From NCBI GenBank assembly GCA_024654105.1, contig JANLID010000218.1, forward strand, positions 1-14,523: a stretch of 14,523 nt of DNA. The letters run 5' to 3'. Source of the DNA: Gallionella sp. GTDB lineage: Bacteria; Pseudomonadota; Gammaproteobacteria; Burkholderiales; Gallionellaceae. Below the pieces are notes generated by a model. It was not told the DNA's origin. It did no database searches and saw nothing but the letters and a program-made list of their open reading frames with translations. Both the position numbers and the translations under genes were made by a program. Positions 6,068 to 13,337 of this stretch are shown here, piece by piece. Numbering within the stretch: the first letter of the stretch is position 1; each line of letters opens with the position of its first letter.

Positions 6068-7438
6068 ATGGGCATCGCAAAACTTGCAGTGACGCTTTGC
6101 CTGGCACAGCTCGCAGGTTGTAGCTCAATACCTACCATGGTACCAGACATGGCGATGCGACCATCGCATCCTGTGCAGCTCGACGGTGCGCATGGCCCAC
6201 TGACTGCCAAGCAGAGCAAGGCGATTCTCGCCAGGCTTAAAAAAAATGGTGAAGACACCAATATATTCGATAAACATCTGGCGCTGGAAGCAGAGATTGT
6301 CGGCAGCCCACTGGTGGTGGGCAACAAAGTGGAGCTGCTGGTCGATGGGCCGACAACTTATAACGCCATGTTCGCAGCCATAGAGAATGCGAAGGATCAT
6401 ATCAATATGGAGACCTACATTATCGAAGATGATGAGGTCGGGCGGCATTTTGCCGAGCTATTAATCGGCAAACAGCGCAGCGGTGTGCAGGTAAACCTTA
6501 TTTACGATAGCGTGGGGGCAATCAACACGCCCAAAGAATTCTTCAACCCGCTGAAAGAAAGCGGTGTGAATGTTCTGGAATTCAATCCGATTAATCCGCT
6601 TAATGCGCGTAACGGCTGGCAAGTAAGCCGGCGTGATCACCGCAAACTATTGATCGTGGATGGGCAGGTCGCCTTTGTCGGCGGTATCAATATCAGTAGC
6701 GTATATTCCAGCGGGTCATTCGGCAGGTCCAGATCGAGCAAAAACAATACGCCATGGCGTGATACCCATTTACGTATGGCGGGGCCGGTTGTCAACGAAT
6801 TTCAGAAATTGTTTATGGCGACATGGGGCGAGCAAAAAGGCGAGCCATTGGCGCCGAGAAATTATTTCCCTGAGCCTGCCAGTAAGGGCAATGAGGTAGT
6901 GCGTGCCATTGGCAGTTCGCCTGAGGAGCCTTACAGCCAGATCTATGTAACTTTACTCTCCGCTATCAATAGTGCGGAAACCCAGGTTTTTTTGACCAAT
7001 GCCTATTTTGTTCCTGATCCGCAATTGCTCGCCACACTGAAGGAGGCGGCACAGCGCGGAGTAGACGTGCGGCTGTTGTTGCCCGAAAAAATAGATTCGG
7101 TACTGGTGTATTACGCATCGCGCTCTTATTACGATGAGCTGCTGAGCGCCGGCGTAAAAATCTATCAGCGGCAGGATGCATTGCTGCATGCCAAAACCGC
7201 GCTCATAGACGGTGTCTGGTCAACCGTAGGCTCAACCAATCTCGACTGGCGTAGTTTCCTCCACAACCAGGAAATCGATGCCGTCGTGCTGGGGCAGGAT
7301 TTCGGTGCGCAAATGCAGGCCCTGTTCGAGAAAGACCTGAAGTCATCCAGGCTCATTACGCTCGAGGCATGGAGAAAACGTTCAATCGGCGCCCGCATCA
7401 AGGAAAGGGCGGCGCGCTTGTGGGCGCACTGGTTGTGA
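6068..7438 (+). CDS. Predicted lipoprotein with two phospholipase D (HKD) motifs, cardiolipin-synthase-like
   Basis: Predicted 456-residue protein. The short N-terminus ends in a lipobox (LAGC, lipidated Cys at about 18), so it should be membrane-anchored facing the periplasm. Two HxKxxxxD motifs are intact: DHRKLLIVDG (H191, K193, D198) and LHAKTALIDG (H374, K376, D381), each followed downstream by the family-type GG/GS and N residues (GGINI; GSTNLDWRS). This is the PLD superfamily layout seen in cardiolipin synthases, which join two phospholipids by transphosphatidylation. Substrate is unproven, and a phospholipase or phosphatidyltransferase acting on envelope lipids is equally possible. 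A longer frame open from 5951 was rejected because its first 37 codons read through the palindromic repeat. The gene probably shares an operon with the secreted protein that follows 70 nt downstream. Confidence 0.88.
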   Translation: MGIAKLAVTLCLAQLAGCSSIPTMVPDMAMRPSHPVQLDGAHGPLTAKQSKAILARLKKNGEDTNIFDKHLALEAEIVGSPLVVGNKVELLVDGPTTYNAMFAAIENAKDHINMETYIIEDDEVGRHFAELLIGKQRSGVQVNLIYDSVGAINTPKEFFNPLKESGVNVLEFNPINPLNARNGWQVSRRDHRKLLIVDGQVAFVGGINISSVYSSGSFGRSRSSKNNTPWRDTHLRMAGPVVNEFQKLFMATWGEQKGEPLAPRNYFPEPASKGNEVVRAIGSSPEEPYSQIYVTLLSAINSAETQVFLTNAYFVPDPQLLATLKEAAQRGVDVRLLLPEKIDSVLVYYASRSYYDELLSAGVKIYQRQDALLHAKTALIDGVWSTVGSTNLDWRSFLHNQEIDAVVLGQDFGAQMQALFEKDLKSSRLITLEAWRKRSIGARIKERAARLWAHWL

Positions 7439-7495
7439 GCCGTCAGCATGCGTTGATTCAGATCGGGGTTATGCAATGCAACATATTTTTCGAAT

Positions 7496-7500
7496 GAGGA
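7496..7500 (+). promoter_or_regulatory. Ribosome binding site choosing the start at 7509
   Basis: GAGGA lies 8 nt before the ATG at 7509. The two upstream in-frame ATGs (7476, 7494) lack such a site, and the first adds residues that would weaken the signal peptide. Confidence 0.55.
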
Positions 7501-7508
7501 TAAGGCGT

Positions 7509-8447
7509 ATGCGTTTTATACATGGCGGCATAAATCTACTGCGCAACTTGAGGGCAAGGTCGTTGCGATGGCTGACGGTGTTTTTGCTTATCTGCGGTGT
7601 AGGGTTCGCTGGCGGGAAGTCTTTTGCCGCTGAGCCGGATATGTCCGCCGCATCGCTACGCGCCAAGTTCACGGAATTGGGCGACCAGTTGCGCAATAAT
7701 CAGTTTCAACGCCCGCTCTATCTCGATTCTGCGGAATCCTCGCACGATTTGAAGGGCGAAATCTATGCCGTGGTCGATTACCCATTTGCCGCCGTTAACA
7801 TGGCGCTCAACAACTCGGCGCATTGGTGCGACGTGCTTATACTGCATCTCAATGTCAAATACTGCCATGCCTCCAGCAACAAGGCCGGCACTGTCCTCAG
7901 CGTAAATCTCGGCAGAAAATATTTTCAGCCGCTGGCGGATGCCTATCGTGCAGAGTTCAACTATCGCGGATTAATCGCGATGCCGGATTATTTTGCAGTG
8001 GAACTCAATGCCAAAGACGGCCCCTTGAGCACACACGACTACCGCATCTGGATTGAGGCCACACCGCTTGAAAACGGGCGCACCTTTCTGCATTTCACTT
8101 ATGCCTATGCCTTTGGCTTTACAGGGCGCATCGCCATGCAAGGCTATCTGGCAACAATCGGCAGGGACAAGGTTGGATTTACCGTCACCGGCAAACAACC
8201 CAATGGGCAGCCTGATTATATTCAAGGGGTGCGCGGGGTGGTGGAGCGCAACACCATGCGTTATTACCTGGCTATCGACGTTTATCTTGCCGCGTTGACC
8301 ACACCACCCAAGGAGCGGCTGGAGAAACAGTTGCAGCTTTGGTATGACGCAACGGAACAGTACGCCCGCCAGTTGCATGAAGTAGAACGGGACGATTATC
8401 TCGAAATGAAACGTAAGGAATATCAGCGTCAACAGGTGAAACGGTAA
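7509..8447 (+). CDS. Secreted protein of unknown function, probably periplasmic
   Basis: Predicted 312-residue protein that I do not recognise with certainty. The N-terminus is basic, followed by a hydrophobic core (LTVFLLICGVGFAGG) and a likely signal peptidase I site near SFAAEPD. The mature part is mixed alpha/beta. It has a segment VVDYPFAAVNMALNNSAHWC followed by a run ending in NVKYC, which reminds me of START/SRPBCC-type lipid-binding folds; two Cys close together could form a disulfide. The C-terminal 50 residues are charged and helical. It follows the PLD lipoprotein on the same strand with a 70-nt gap, which suggests a shared role in envelope lipid handling. That link and the fold are inference. 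Confidence 0.75.
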   Translation: MRFIHGGINLLRNLRARSLRWLTVFLLICGVGFAGGKSFAAEPDMSAASLRAKFTELGDQLRNNQFQRPLYLDSAESSHDLKGEIYAVVDYPFAAVNMALNNSAHWCDVLILHLNVKYCHASSNKAGTVLSVNLGRKYFQPLADAYRAEFNYRGLIAMPDYFAVELNAKDGPLSTHDYRIWIEATPLENGRTFLHFTYAYAFGFTGRIAMQGYLATIGRDKVGFTVTGKQPNGQPDYIQGVRGVVERNTMRYYLAIDVYLAALTTPPKERLEKQLQLWYDATEQYARQLHEVERDDYLEMKRKEYQRQQVKR

Positions 8448-8547
8448 GTTATAAAACAGTCTAATCTTCCGTTATCGACCCGCAACCAACATTAAGGATC
8501 AGAATTTCAAGGCACTTGGCAACCACGTTCGTTGTATTTACTCCATA

Positions 8548-9600
8548 TCACCTTGAATCATCGAATAGTATCTCCAGTCGCACGCTGAGGGCAGGGCTGG
8601 CGTGAAAATTCTTTTCTCTGGGGAAATGCAGTTGCGGGCTTAATTCAAAGAATAGCCATTCCTTATGCAATCGGTAACGATAAAACAACAGCGCGACATA
8701 ATCCGTCACTTGAACCTGCGGATTGCTGACCCCAATCGCACTCGCCTGATACAGCAAGGCGGTACGATCATTCAGGGTGTGATAAAACGATAGATCCTGG
8801 CGCAGGTCGAAGTTCTTTTTGTCATTGAGATAGGTGGCATTCGTGGTTGAACGAAACAGAATCGAGTCACTTACAATATGCTCCAGATCAAGCTGACTGG
8901 TTTCGCCCACACCCAGGGTGTTAAACCAGTACACAGACTCCGCAGCTTTCAGCCGCCATTCACCCATAGTAGCTGCGTAGCTACCCCTGGTGCGTACGAA
9001 AGGCTTTACCGGGATTGGAAATTTAATCCCCGCATCAGTATTGAAGTTCCAGACGTTTTCCTCTGCTGCAACAACGCGCACAGCCACGGCAAGACTCTTG
9101 GGCGTAACGATTTTATTACGAAGCGCGGCATTATCTTGTGCTGGTGTTGCCGCAGGAATTATATTGTTCTCAGGGTCTGTTTCCAGCAACAGACGTAATC
9201 GTCCCTCGGTTACAGGCAATCTCAAGTTTATCCTGGCCCCAAGATCGTAGTTGCGATCATTGCCATATCCAGCACCCCCGGTAAGATTCAGCTGAATTAC
9301 AGTTTGATTGCTTTCCTGATAATGACGATCACCGCCAAAGAAGCGGTCGATACTGTTTGCGAAGCTGGTAATTTTCCCGGATAAATAATTACGCGGGTCT
9401 TCCATGGAATCATAGCGATCAGACTTTTGTGTTGGTGGGACAACATAGGGTTCCGGAGGGTCAGATTGTTCCGCGCCGAGCAGCTGTAGCGGAAAGAGAA
9501 GAGCCATGCCCAACAGCAGGCCTGGAGAAAGGCTGGAAGACTCAATAGGTTTATGTTCAAAGGAATGCATTCGGGCTGGCCTTTCATAATGTAGCTGCAT
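8548..9600 (-). CDS. Probable outer-membrane beta-barrel protein, function unknown
   Basis: Predicted 350-residue protein. A hydrophobic stretch at about 26-42 (PGLLLGMALLFPLQLLGA) looks like a signal sequence with an unusually long n-region. A start at codon 11 (9570) would shorten it, but the Shine-Dalgarno AAGAGG lies 9 nt before the ATG at 9600. After a polar segment (DRYDSMEDPRNYLSGK) the rest alternates polar and hydrophobic residues in short beta-strand-like runs with many aromatic residues (VIQLNLTGGAGYG, FLRSTTNATY-like patterns, VALLFYRYRL, LFFELSPQLHF). The last strand, LSVRLEILF, is followed by four more residues, so the protein does not end on the terminal aromatic usual for barrels. 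It begins 17 nt after the SUMF1-fold gene ends, so the two are probably co-transcribed. No family is assigned. Confidence 0.75.
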   Translation of the reverse strand: MQLHYERPARMHSFEHKPIESSSLSPGLLLGMALLFPLQLLGAEQSDPPEPYVVPPTQKSDRYDSMEDPRNYLSGKITSFANSIDRFFGGDRHYQESNQTVIQLNLTGGAGYGNDRNYDLGARINLRLPVTEGRLRLLLETDPENNIIPAATPAQDNAALRNKIVTPKSLAVAVRVVAAEENVWNFNTDAGIKFPIPVKPFVRTRGSYAATMGEWRLKAAESVYWFNTLGVGETSQLDLEHIVSDSILFRSTTNATYLNDKKNFDLRQDLSFYHTLNDRTALLYQASAIGVSNPQVQVTDYVALLFYRYRLHKEWLFFELSPQLHFPREKNFHASPALSVRLEILFDDSR

Positions 9601-9617
9601 AAGTTAAGCCTCTTGCG

Positions 9618-10661
9618 CTACGGGAGCTTCCTGGCCAAGCGAAACCCGTAGAAGCTATATCGTAGCTCAGGCTTGTAGCTGTTACGTACAGCTGCGCGCA
9701 CGTTCCGCGGATCGTTGTTCCACGAACCGCCGCGAAGTACGCGTTTCGCGCCATCCCCCTGCCAGGCACTGCTGTCAGCCGGGGCGTCGTTATAGCTGTC
9801 GTGATAACTGTCCTCGGTCCATTCCCACACGTTTCCCAGCATGTCCTTCAATCCGAAGGCATTGGCCTTGAAGCTGCCTGCCGGAGCGGTATAGTCAAAA
9901 CCATCCATGCACTTATGCGCCGACCAGGATGATGCGCCAGGTATCTGTGCTTGTGCCGTCTTGTCCGCAACGTTTGCATATGCGCAAGCCTCTTCAGGTT
10001 TGTCCCCCCAGTAACGTGCGGTACTGGTGTTGCTACGGGCGGCGTATTCCCACTCGGCCTCTGTCGGCAGACGGTATTTTTTTCCGGTCGTGCGTGACAG
10101 CCATTTTGCATAGGCTTTGGCATCGTTCCAGTTGATACAGGCGACAGGGTGCTTGTCGTCTTGTGCGTAGCCAGGTGCGAGCCAGTTGCCAGTGCGCTCT
10201 TCAACTTTACCGCCCTGATGCGTCCAGCATTTGTCGCCGGTGCTGTATTTGGTTTTTTTCACGAATGCCGCAAACTGGCCCCGGGTGACCTCGGTCTTGC
10301 CCAGAGCGAAGGCGGCAACATTGACCCGATGCACAGGGCCTTCGTCGTCATCCCGCCCGGCTTCAGAGCCGGGAGAGCCCATATCAAAGCTGCCCGAGGG
10401 GATGACTACCATCTCTGGACAGGTTGGGCAGTCGCGGAAGATTTTGCCTGCTTTGGGTGCTTGCGCGGTTTTAGATGGCTTAACTGCTTTGACCTGCTTA
10501 GCTGCTTTGACCTGCTTAGCTGCTTTGACCTGCTTGGCTGCTTTGACCTGCTTGGCTGCTTTGACCTGCTTGGCTGCTTTGACCTGCTTGGCGGTTTGGG
10601 CTTGGGCAGGTATCCACATCAAACAGAAGGTGGCGATAATGAGACCGAGCAGGTTGCGCAT
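9618..10661 (-). CDS. Periplasmic SUMF1/FGE-fold protein with AKQVKA-repeat linker
   Basis: Predicted 347-residue protein. The signal peptide ends near PAQAQT (about residue 21). Residues 24-59 are six exact AKQVKA repeats, followed by a Lys/Pro-rich tail. A formylglycine-generating-enzyme-like domain runs from about 75 to 345: MVVIPSGSFDMGS, GPVHRVNVAAFALGKTEVT, HPVACINWNDAKAYAKWLS, YRLPTEAEWEYAAR, GNVWEWTEDS, RVLRGGSWNN and FYGFRLAR. The C-terminal stretch where catalytic FGEs have their two active-site Cys reads RGGSWNNDPRNVRAAVRNSY with none, so sulfatase activation is unlikely. Binding, scaffold or another SUMF1-type role is more plausible. It lies 17 nt upstream of the beta-barrel gene. 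Confidence 0.9.
   Translation of the reverse strand: MRNLLGLIIATFCLMWIPAQAQTAKQVKAAKQVKAAKQVKAAKQVKAAKQVKAAKQVKAVKPSKTAQAPKAGKIFRDCPTCPEMVVIPSGSFDMGSPGSEAGRDDDEGPVHRVNVAAFALGKTEVTRGQFAAFVKKTKYSTGDKCWTHQGGKVEERTGNWLAPGYAQDDKHPVACINWNDAKAYAKWLSRTTGKKYRLPTEAEWEYAARSNTSTARYWGDKPEEACAYANVADKTAQAQIPGASSWSAHKCMDGFDYTAPAGSFKANAFGLKDMLGNVWEWTEDSYHDSYNDAPADSSAWQGDGAKRVLRGGSWNNDPRNVRAAVRNSYKPELRYSFYGFRLARKLP
10485..10592 (-). repeat. Six 18-bp tandem repeats in the SUMF1-fold gene
   Basis: Six head-to-tail copies of an 18-base unit (plus-strand form TGCTTTGACCTGCTTRGC) encode AKQVKA six times. The first two units on the plus strand differ from the other four at a single position (A or G). Near-identity at DNA level suggests recent copy-number change by slippage. 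The product is a Lys-rich linker between signal peptide and domain. Confidence 0.95.
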
Positions 10662-10767
10662 TGGGGCTTGTCCAATATTATTTAATTGGTTGATTAAGCA
10701 CTTCTCGTCTATGTAATTTCATTAATAAATTCTGGTAAATCAGGAGCGATTCAGTATTGGGTTTAGC

Positions 10768-10992
10768 TCAACGTAAATAAACCGACTTACCCTTGGATTT
10801 TCGATACAAAAGGTAACTATGCAAAAACCAACCTAAAATAAATCCAATCATCAATGTGAAAAATATCAACAACGCACTCGACATTGAGGCTCTCCAGTAT
10901 AGAAAGCCGATTTCGACTACAGCGACATTTTGAGCGATAAATACCACCGCCAGGCTTGAGAGAATAAGTATCAGTGTTAATCTCAAATTCAT
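10768..10992 (-). CDS. LapA-domain (DUF1049) inner-membrane protein
   Basis: Predicted 74-residue protein with two membrane segments: about 4-20 (LTLILILSSLAVVFIAQN) and 39-61 (SALLIFFTLMIGFILGWFLH). Between them is the family-typical NVAVVEIGFLYW, and a basic tail (YRKSKGKSVY) follows. This is the full-length pattern of short LapA-type proteins (PF06305). Its E. coli relative works with LapB in controlling LPS synthesis, but many short paralogues are of unknown role. The gene is A+T-richer than its neighbours. No clear Shine-Dalgarno precedes the ATG; the bases TAGCCAAA just before it also precede the BON gene start at 11972. Confidence 0.85.
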   Translation of the reverse strand: MNLRLTLILILSSLAVVFIAQNVAVVEIGFLYWRASMSSALLIFFTLMIGFILGWFLHSYLLYRKSKGKSVYLR

Positions 10993-11051
10993 TTTGGCTA
11001 TGTCATCATTACTTGTTGATGTTGCATAACATCATGAATCTATGTGAAATA

Positions 11052-11123
11052 TGTAGGGTGGAAAAAGCGTAGCGTTTCCACCGATGGATGGTGGATACGC
11101 GCTCGCGCTTTATCCACCCTACA
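11052..11123. repeat. Palindromic repeat family, copy 2 (short form)
   Basis: A 72-bp copy with the same inverted ends (TGTAGGGTGGA ... TCCACCCTACA) and the same left-arm hairpin. Its central spacer is shorter than in copies 1 and 3, lacking the TCTCGGCGGATT segment. It sits in the 233-nt gap between the LapA-domain gene and the coiled-coil gene. No other feature is clear in that gap. Confidence 0.85.
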
Positions 11124-11225
11124 CAATGTTCAACAGTTAAAAGTGACATAGCCTTCATTTTTCGAGCCGCATCTCAAACTGACGGAAAAATCTCTGTATT
11201 TGCCGATGGATTGAATGGTGCCGCT

Positions 11226-11513
11226 TCACTTGAATTTGGCATGTGCGCTAGCTATACCGGCTTTAAGGTCATCCCAGATTTTGTCCGCCGTTTCCTTGGC
11301 CTGTTCCCATGCTTCGCCACTGGCCTTTCCCAGCTCCTGCATCTTTTCGGATGCCGCACGCTGTTTGGCGCGCAACCCATGAAGTTCCTCGGCGCGTTTG
11401 ACCCGCATGTCGGCACCGATGTTCTCCATCCTGGCTTCCAATAAATCAATTTGTGCGCCCCATTCTTTCAGTTGCGCCGCCATTTTTTGTTTATATGCGT
11501 CTTGAATTTCCAT
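11226..11513 (-). CDS. Small coiled-coil protein, probably stress-related
   Basis: Predicted 95-residue soluble protein with no signal peptide. It is almost entirely helical and charged (for example KMAAQLKEWGAQIDLLEARM and ASGEAWEQAKETADKIWDDL), with heptad-like spacing of hydrophobic residues. A strong Shine-Dalgarno (AAGGAG) lies 7 nt before the ATG. It follows the BON lipoprotein gene by 36 nt on the same strand, so they probably form an operon. Similar short coiled-coil proteins occur beside BON and glycine-zipper genes in other proteobacteria; the role is unknown and the stress link is inference. Confidence 0.8.
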   Translation of the reverse strand: MEIQDAYKQKMAAQLKEWGAQIDLLEARMENIGADMRVKRAEELHGLRAKQRAASEKMQELGKASGEAWEQAKETADKIWDDLKAGIASAHAKFK

Positions 11514-11549
11514 GATCTACTCCTTAGTGTAGTGGGCAGCAACTCAGCC

Positions 11550-11972
11550 TTAATTGACGGGTTTTAGCACTAACCGGTTTTCCACACGATTGACTCCGGC
11601 AACTGCGCCGGCAAGTGCTTGGGCTGTATCGCTATTCGGCTGCGAATTGACCGAGCCGGTTAATGACACCACACCGTTGACGGTATCAACACTGATTTGT
11701 AGTGTCTTGAGGCCGGGTTCGGCAAAAATGGCGGCTTTGACCTTGGTCGTAATCTCGGCGTCATCGATGGCTACACCTGCTTTCTCACTTTGCTCGGCCA
11801 TTTTTACAGCGGCCTTATCGGACGCTTCACCTATTTGCTTGCCGGTGTCGTTAATCGTTTGATCGATTCTTTTACCGGCGGTCTCAGCGGGTCCCGGTTT
11901 GTCGCATGCGGCAAGGCCAACAGCAATGAGCGTCATCATGCCGATTGTTTTTAAATTCCTTAACAATTCCAT
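11550..11972 (-). CDS. BON-domain lipoprotein
   Basis: Predicted 140-residue protein. The signal sequence ends in a lipobox (GLAAC, lipidated Cys 23), and the next residue is Asp, a classical inner-membrane retention signal in E. coli. Residues about 30-65 are a helical, Lys/Glu-rich stretch (GKQIGEASDKAAVKMAEQSE). Residues about 70-138 are one BON domain: DAEITTKVKAAIFAEPGL, VDTVNGVVSLTGSVNS and GVNRVENRLVL. BON domains are thought to bind phospholipid and help keep the outer membrane or envelope intact (OsmY, DolP). It lies upstream of the coiled-coil gene in the same direction. A weak TTAGG precedes the start. Confidence 0.92.
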   Translation of the reverse strand: MELLRNLKTIGMMTLIAVGLAACDKPGPAETAGKRIDQTINDTGKQIGEASDKAAVKMAEQSEKAGVAIDDAEITTKVKAAIFAEPGLKTLQISVDTVNGVVSLTGSVNSQPNSDTAQALAGAVAGVNRVENRLVLKPVN

Positions 11973-12010
11973 TTTGGCTACCTAATTATTGAACTGAGTT
12001 ATAGCAATCG

Positions 12011-12042
12011 AAAAATCAACCCGCCATTGATTGGCGGGTTGA
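12011..12042 (-). terminator. Rho-independent terminator after the second BON gene
   Basis: An 11-bp perfect stem (12016-12026 with 12032-12042) with a 5-nt loop is followed, on the minus strand, by a run of T (A-run at 12011-12015 on the plus strand). It lies 64 nt past the stop of the BON gene at 12106-12420 and just before the next gene, separating the two BON genes into different transcripts. Confidence 0.85.
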
Positions 12043-12105
12043 ATGGAGAGCGTCGGGCATCCTGAAGTAAATTCCAGAAGAGCCGTCCGACAGCGAGCCG
12101 GCTTG

Positions 12106-12420
12106 CTACTTGAGTCGCATGTCATTCTTGACCGACTTCACGCCCTTGACGCTGCGTGCAATTTCAGCTGTCTTGTTAATGTCGGATCGGGAATTGACGA
12201 AGCCGCTCAGTTGAACAACGCCTTTGAAAGTTTCGACGTTGATTTCGGCCGATTTCAGCGAAGGCTCGTTAAGGATTGCAGATTTCACTTTGGAGGTAAT
12301 GACGGTATCGTCAATATACTCTCCGGTTCCCTCATGAGTGGGGGTCGATGCGCATCCGAGAACAGAAGCCAGCGCCATGGCGAAGAAGAAAGTGGCAAAC
12401 CGCTTGATGGTAAGTTTCAT
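12106..12420 (-). CDS. Single-BON-domain lipoprotein
   Basis: Predicted 104-residue protein. The signal sequence ends in a lipobox (SVLGC, lipidated Cys 23) followed by Ala-Ser, which fits outer-membrane sorting. Residues about 35-103 are a BON domain (DDTVITSKVKSAIL, INVETFKGVVQLSGFVNS, GVKSVKNDMRL). It is a paralogue of the BON lipoprotein downstream but lacks that protein's helical spacer. A strong Shine-Dalgarno (AAGGAG) supports the start, and a clear terminator follows. Three 14-bp tandem repeats lie 60 nt upstream. Role: probably envelope protection under osmotic or membrane stress (family knowledge, not proven here). Confidence 0.92.
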   Translation of the reverse strand: MKLTIKRFATFFFAMALASVLGCASTPTHEGTGEYIDDTVITSKVKSAILNEPSLKSAEINVETFKGVVQLSGFVNSRSDINKTAEIARSVKGVKSVKNDMRLK

Positions 12421-12479
12421 GATAGTGCTCCTTAAAATAGGGTAAATCCTGATTAAATTAAAAATGGCTCTCTAAGTCC

Positions 12480-12521
12480 GATACGACAACTACGATACAA
12501 CAACTACGATACGACAGCTGC
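12480..12521. repeat. Three 14-bp tandem repeats upstream of the BON gene
   Basis: Units GATACGACAACTAC (12480-12493), GATACAACAACTAC (12494-12507) and GATACGACAGCTGC (12508-12521) stand head to tail. They lie between the end of the OmpA-family gene (12533) and the start of the BON gene (12420). The position and spacing would suit a multi-site operator or activator array for the BON gene, or a simple slippage product. Confidence 0.8.
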
Positions 12522-12532
12522 AATTATGACAA

Positions 12533-13252
12533 CTATTTGGATATTCGCGTAGCGGAAACTTCGACCTCCACGCGGCGATCAGGCGCCAAGCAGGCGACCA
12601 GTTTCTTGGTTGCCTTGTTGCCTTTGCATTCGCCCGGTTTCGTTACGGGATTTGCTTCACCCACCCCCCTGGCCTCAATCTTGTCAGCGGGGACACCTGC
12701 GGATTCGGCCAGATAGGCTTTGGCCGCTTCGGCGCGTTGTGTCGAAAGTTTCTGGTTGTATTTTTGCGAGCCAATCCGATCGGTGTGACCTGTTATCGTA
12801 ATGACCTCAAAGTTGGCGCCCTTTAGTTCTGTAGCAAACTTGTCGAGAGCCTGTTGACCTGCAGGTGTCACCGTTGCCTTGCCGAAACCAAAAAGAGCAT
12901 CTGCGGAGGAATCTGCGGAAAAGGTCGCTTTCCTCGACTCTGGCGGCGGTGGTGGAGGTGGTGTCGCAGCCACCGGTTTGGGGGCGGGGGCGGCGGACAC
13001 AGGCTCAGGTGCCGACGTTTTCGGTGTGGGGGCAGACGCTACTTTCTTGACCAGATCAGGGTCGCATTCCTCAATCGCCATAGCCGGTGTCCAGAATCCG
13101 GTTCTCCAGCATTGGTTGTAGTTGTTCTTGACCACGTTGCCACGCGTATCGGTCAAATAACCTTCCTTGCTGACTTCATCTGCGGAAACATTGCCAACCA
13201 AGGTTAAAGAAGCCATGGCGAGCATATTAAAAATGACTTGTGATGTTTTCAT
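12533..13252 (-). CDS. OmpA-family outer-membrane / peptidoglycan-binding protein
   Basis: Predicted 239-residue protein. The signal peptide ends near NVSA-DE (about 24). Residues 25-70 carry the segment NQCWRTGFWTPAMAIEEC with two Cys, seen in betaproteobacterial OmpA-like proteins. Residues 72-107 are an Ala/Pro hinge including a run of seven Pro. Residues about 108-236 are an OmpA C-terminal domain with GHTDRIGSQKYNQKLSTQRA, whose D158 and R173 match the diaminopimelate-binding pair. It lacks an eight-strand N-terminal barrel, so it is a short periplasmic or OM-associated form tethering the envelope to peptidoglycan. The start at 13252 was preferred over an upstream frame to 13309 because AAGGAG precedes it and the signal peptide begins there. 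Confidence 0.93.
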   Translation of the reverse strand: MKTSQVIFNMLAMASLTLVGNVSADEVSKEGYLTDTRGNVVKNNYNQCWRTGFWTPAMAIEECDPDLVKKVASAPTPKTSAPEPVSAAPAPKPVAATPPPPPPPESRKATFSADSSADALFGFGKATVTPAGQQALDKFATELKGANFEVITITGHTDRIGSQKYNQKLSTQRAEAAKAYLAESAGVPADKIEARGVGEANPVTKPGECKGNKATKKLVACLAPDRRVEVEVSATRISK

Positions 13253-13337
13253 GTTTTTCTCCTTAAAGTTATTACTGACGAGCAGTTTGAAACTATAAAT
13301 CCGGCGCACAGTGAGCCGCAGGCAATGACATTACAGG

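Noticed and set aside
9618..10661. Active formylglycine-generating enzyme for a sulfatase
   Set aside because: The C-terminal region lacks the active-site Cys pair and no sulfatase gene is nearby.
10149..10685. Plus-strand open frames with repeated CFDLLG or LTCLAA units
   Set aside because: They are shadows of the 18-bp tandem repeat in the minus-strand SUMF1-fold gene, which has a signal peptide and a complete domain.
11088..11444. Plus-strand open frame of 118 codons
   Set aside because: It starts within repeat copy 2 and runs antisense to the coiled-coil gene, which has a strong Shine-Dalgarno and regular heptad-like composition.
12480..12521. Possible CRISPR remnant or replication iterons
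   Set aside because: The units are contiguous 14-mers without spacers, there are no cas or rep genes, and there are only three copies.
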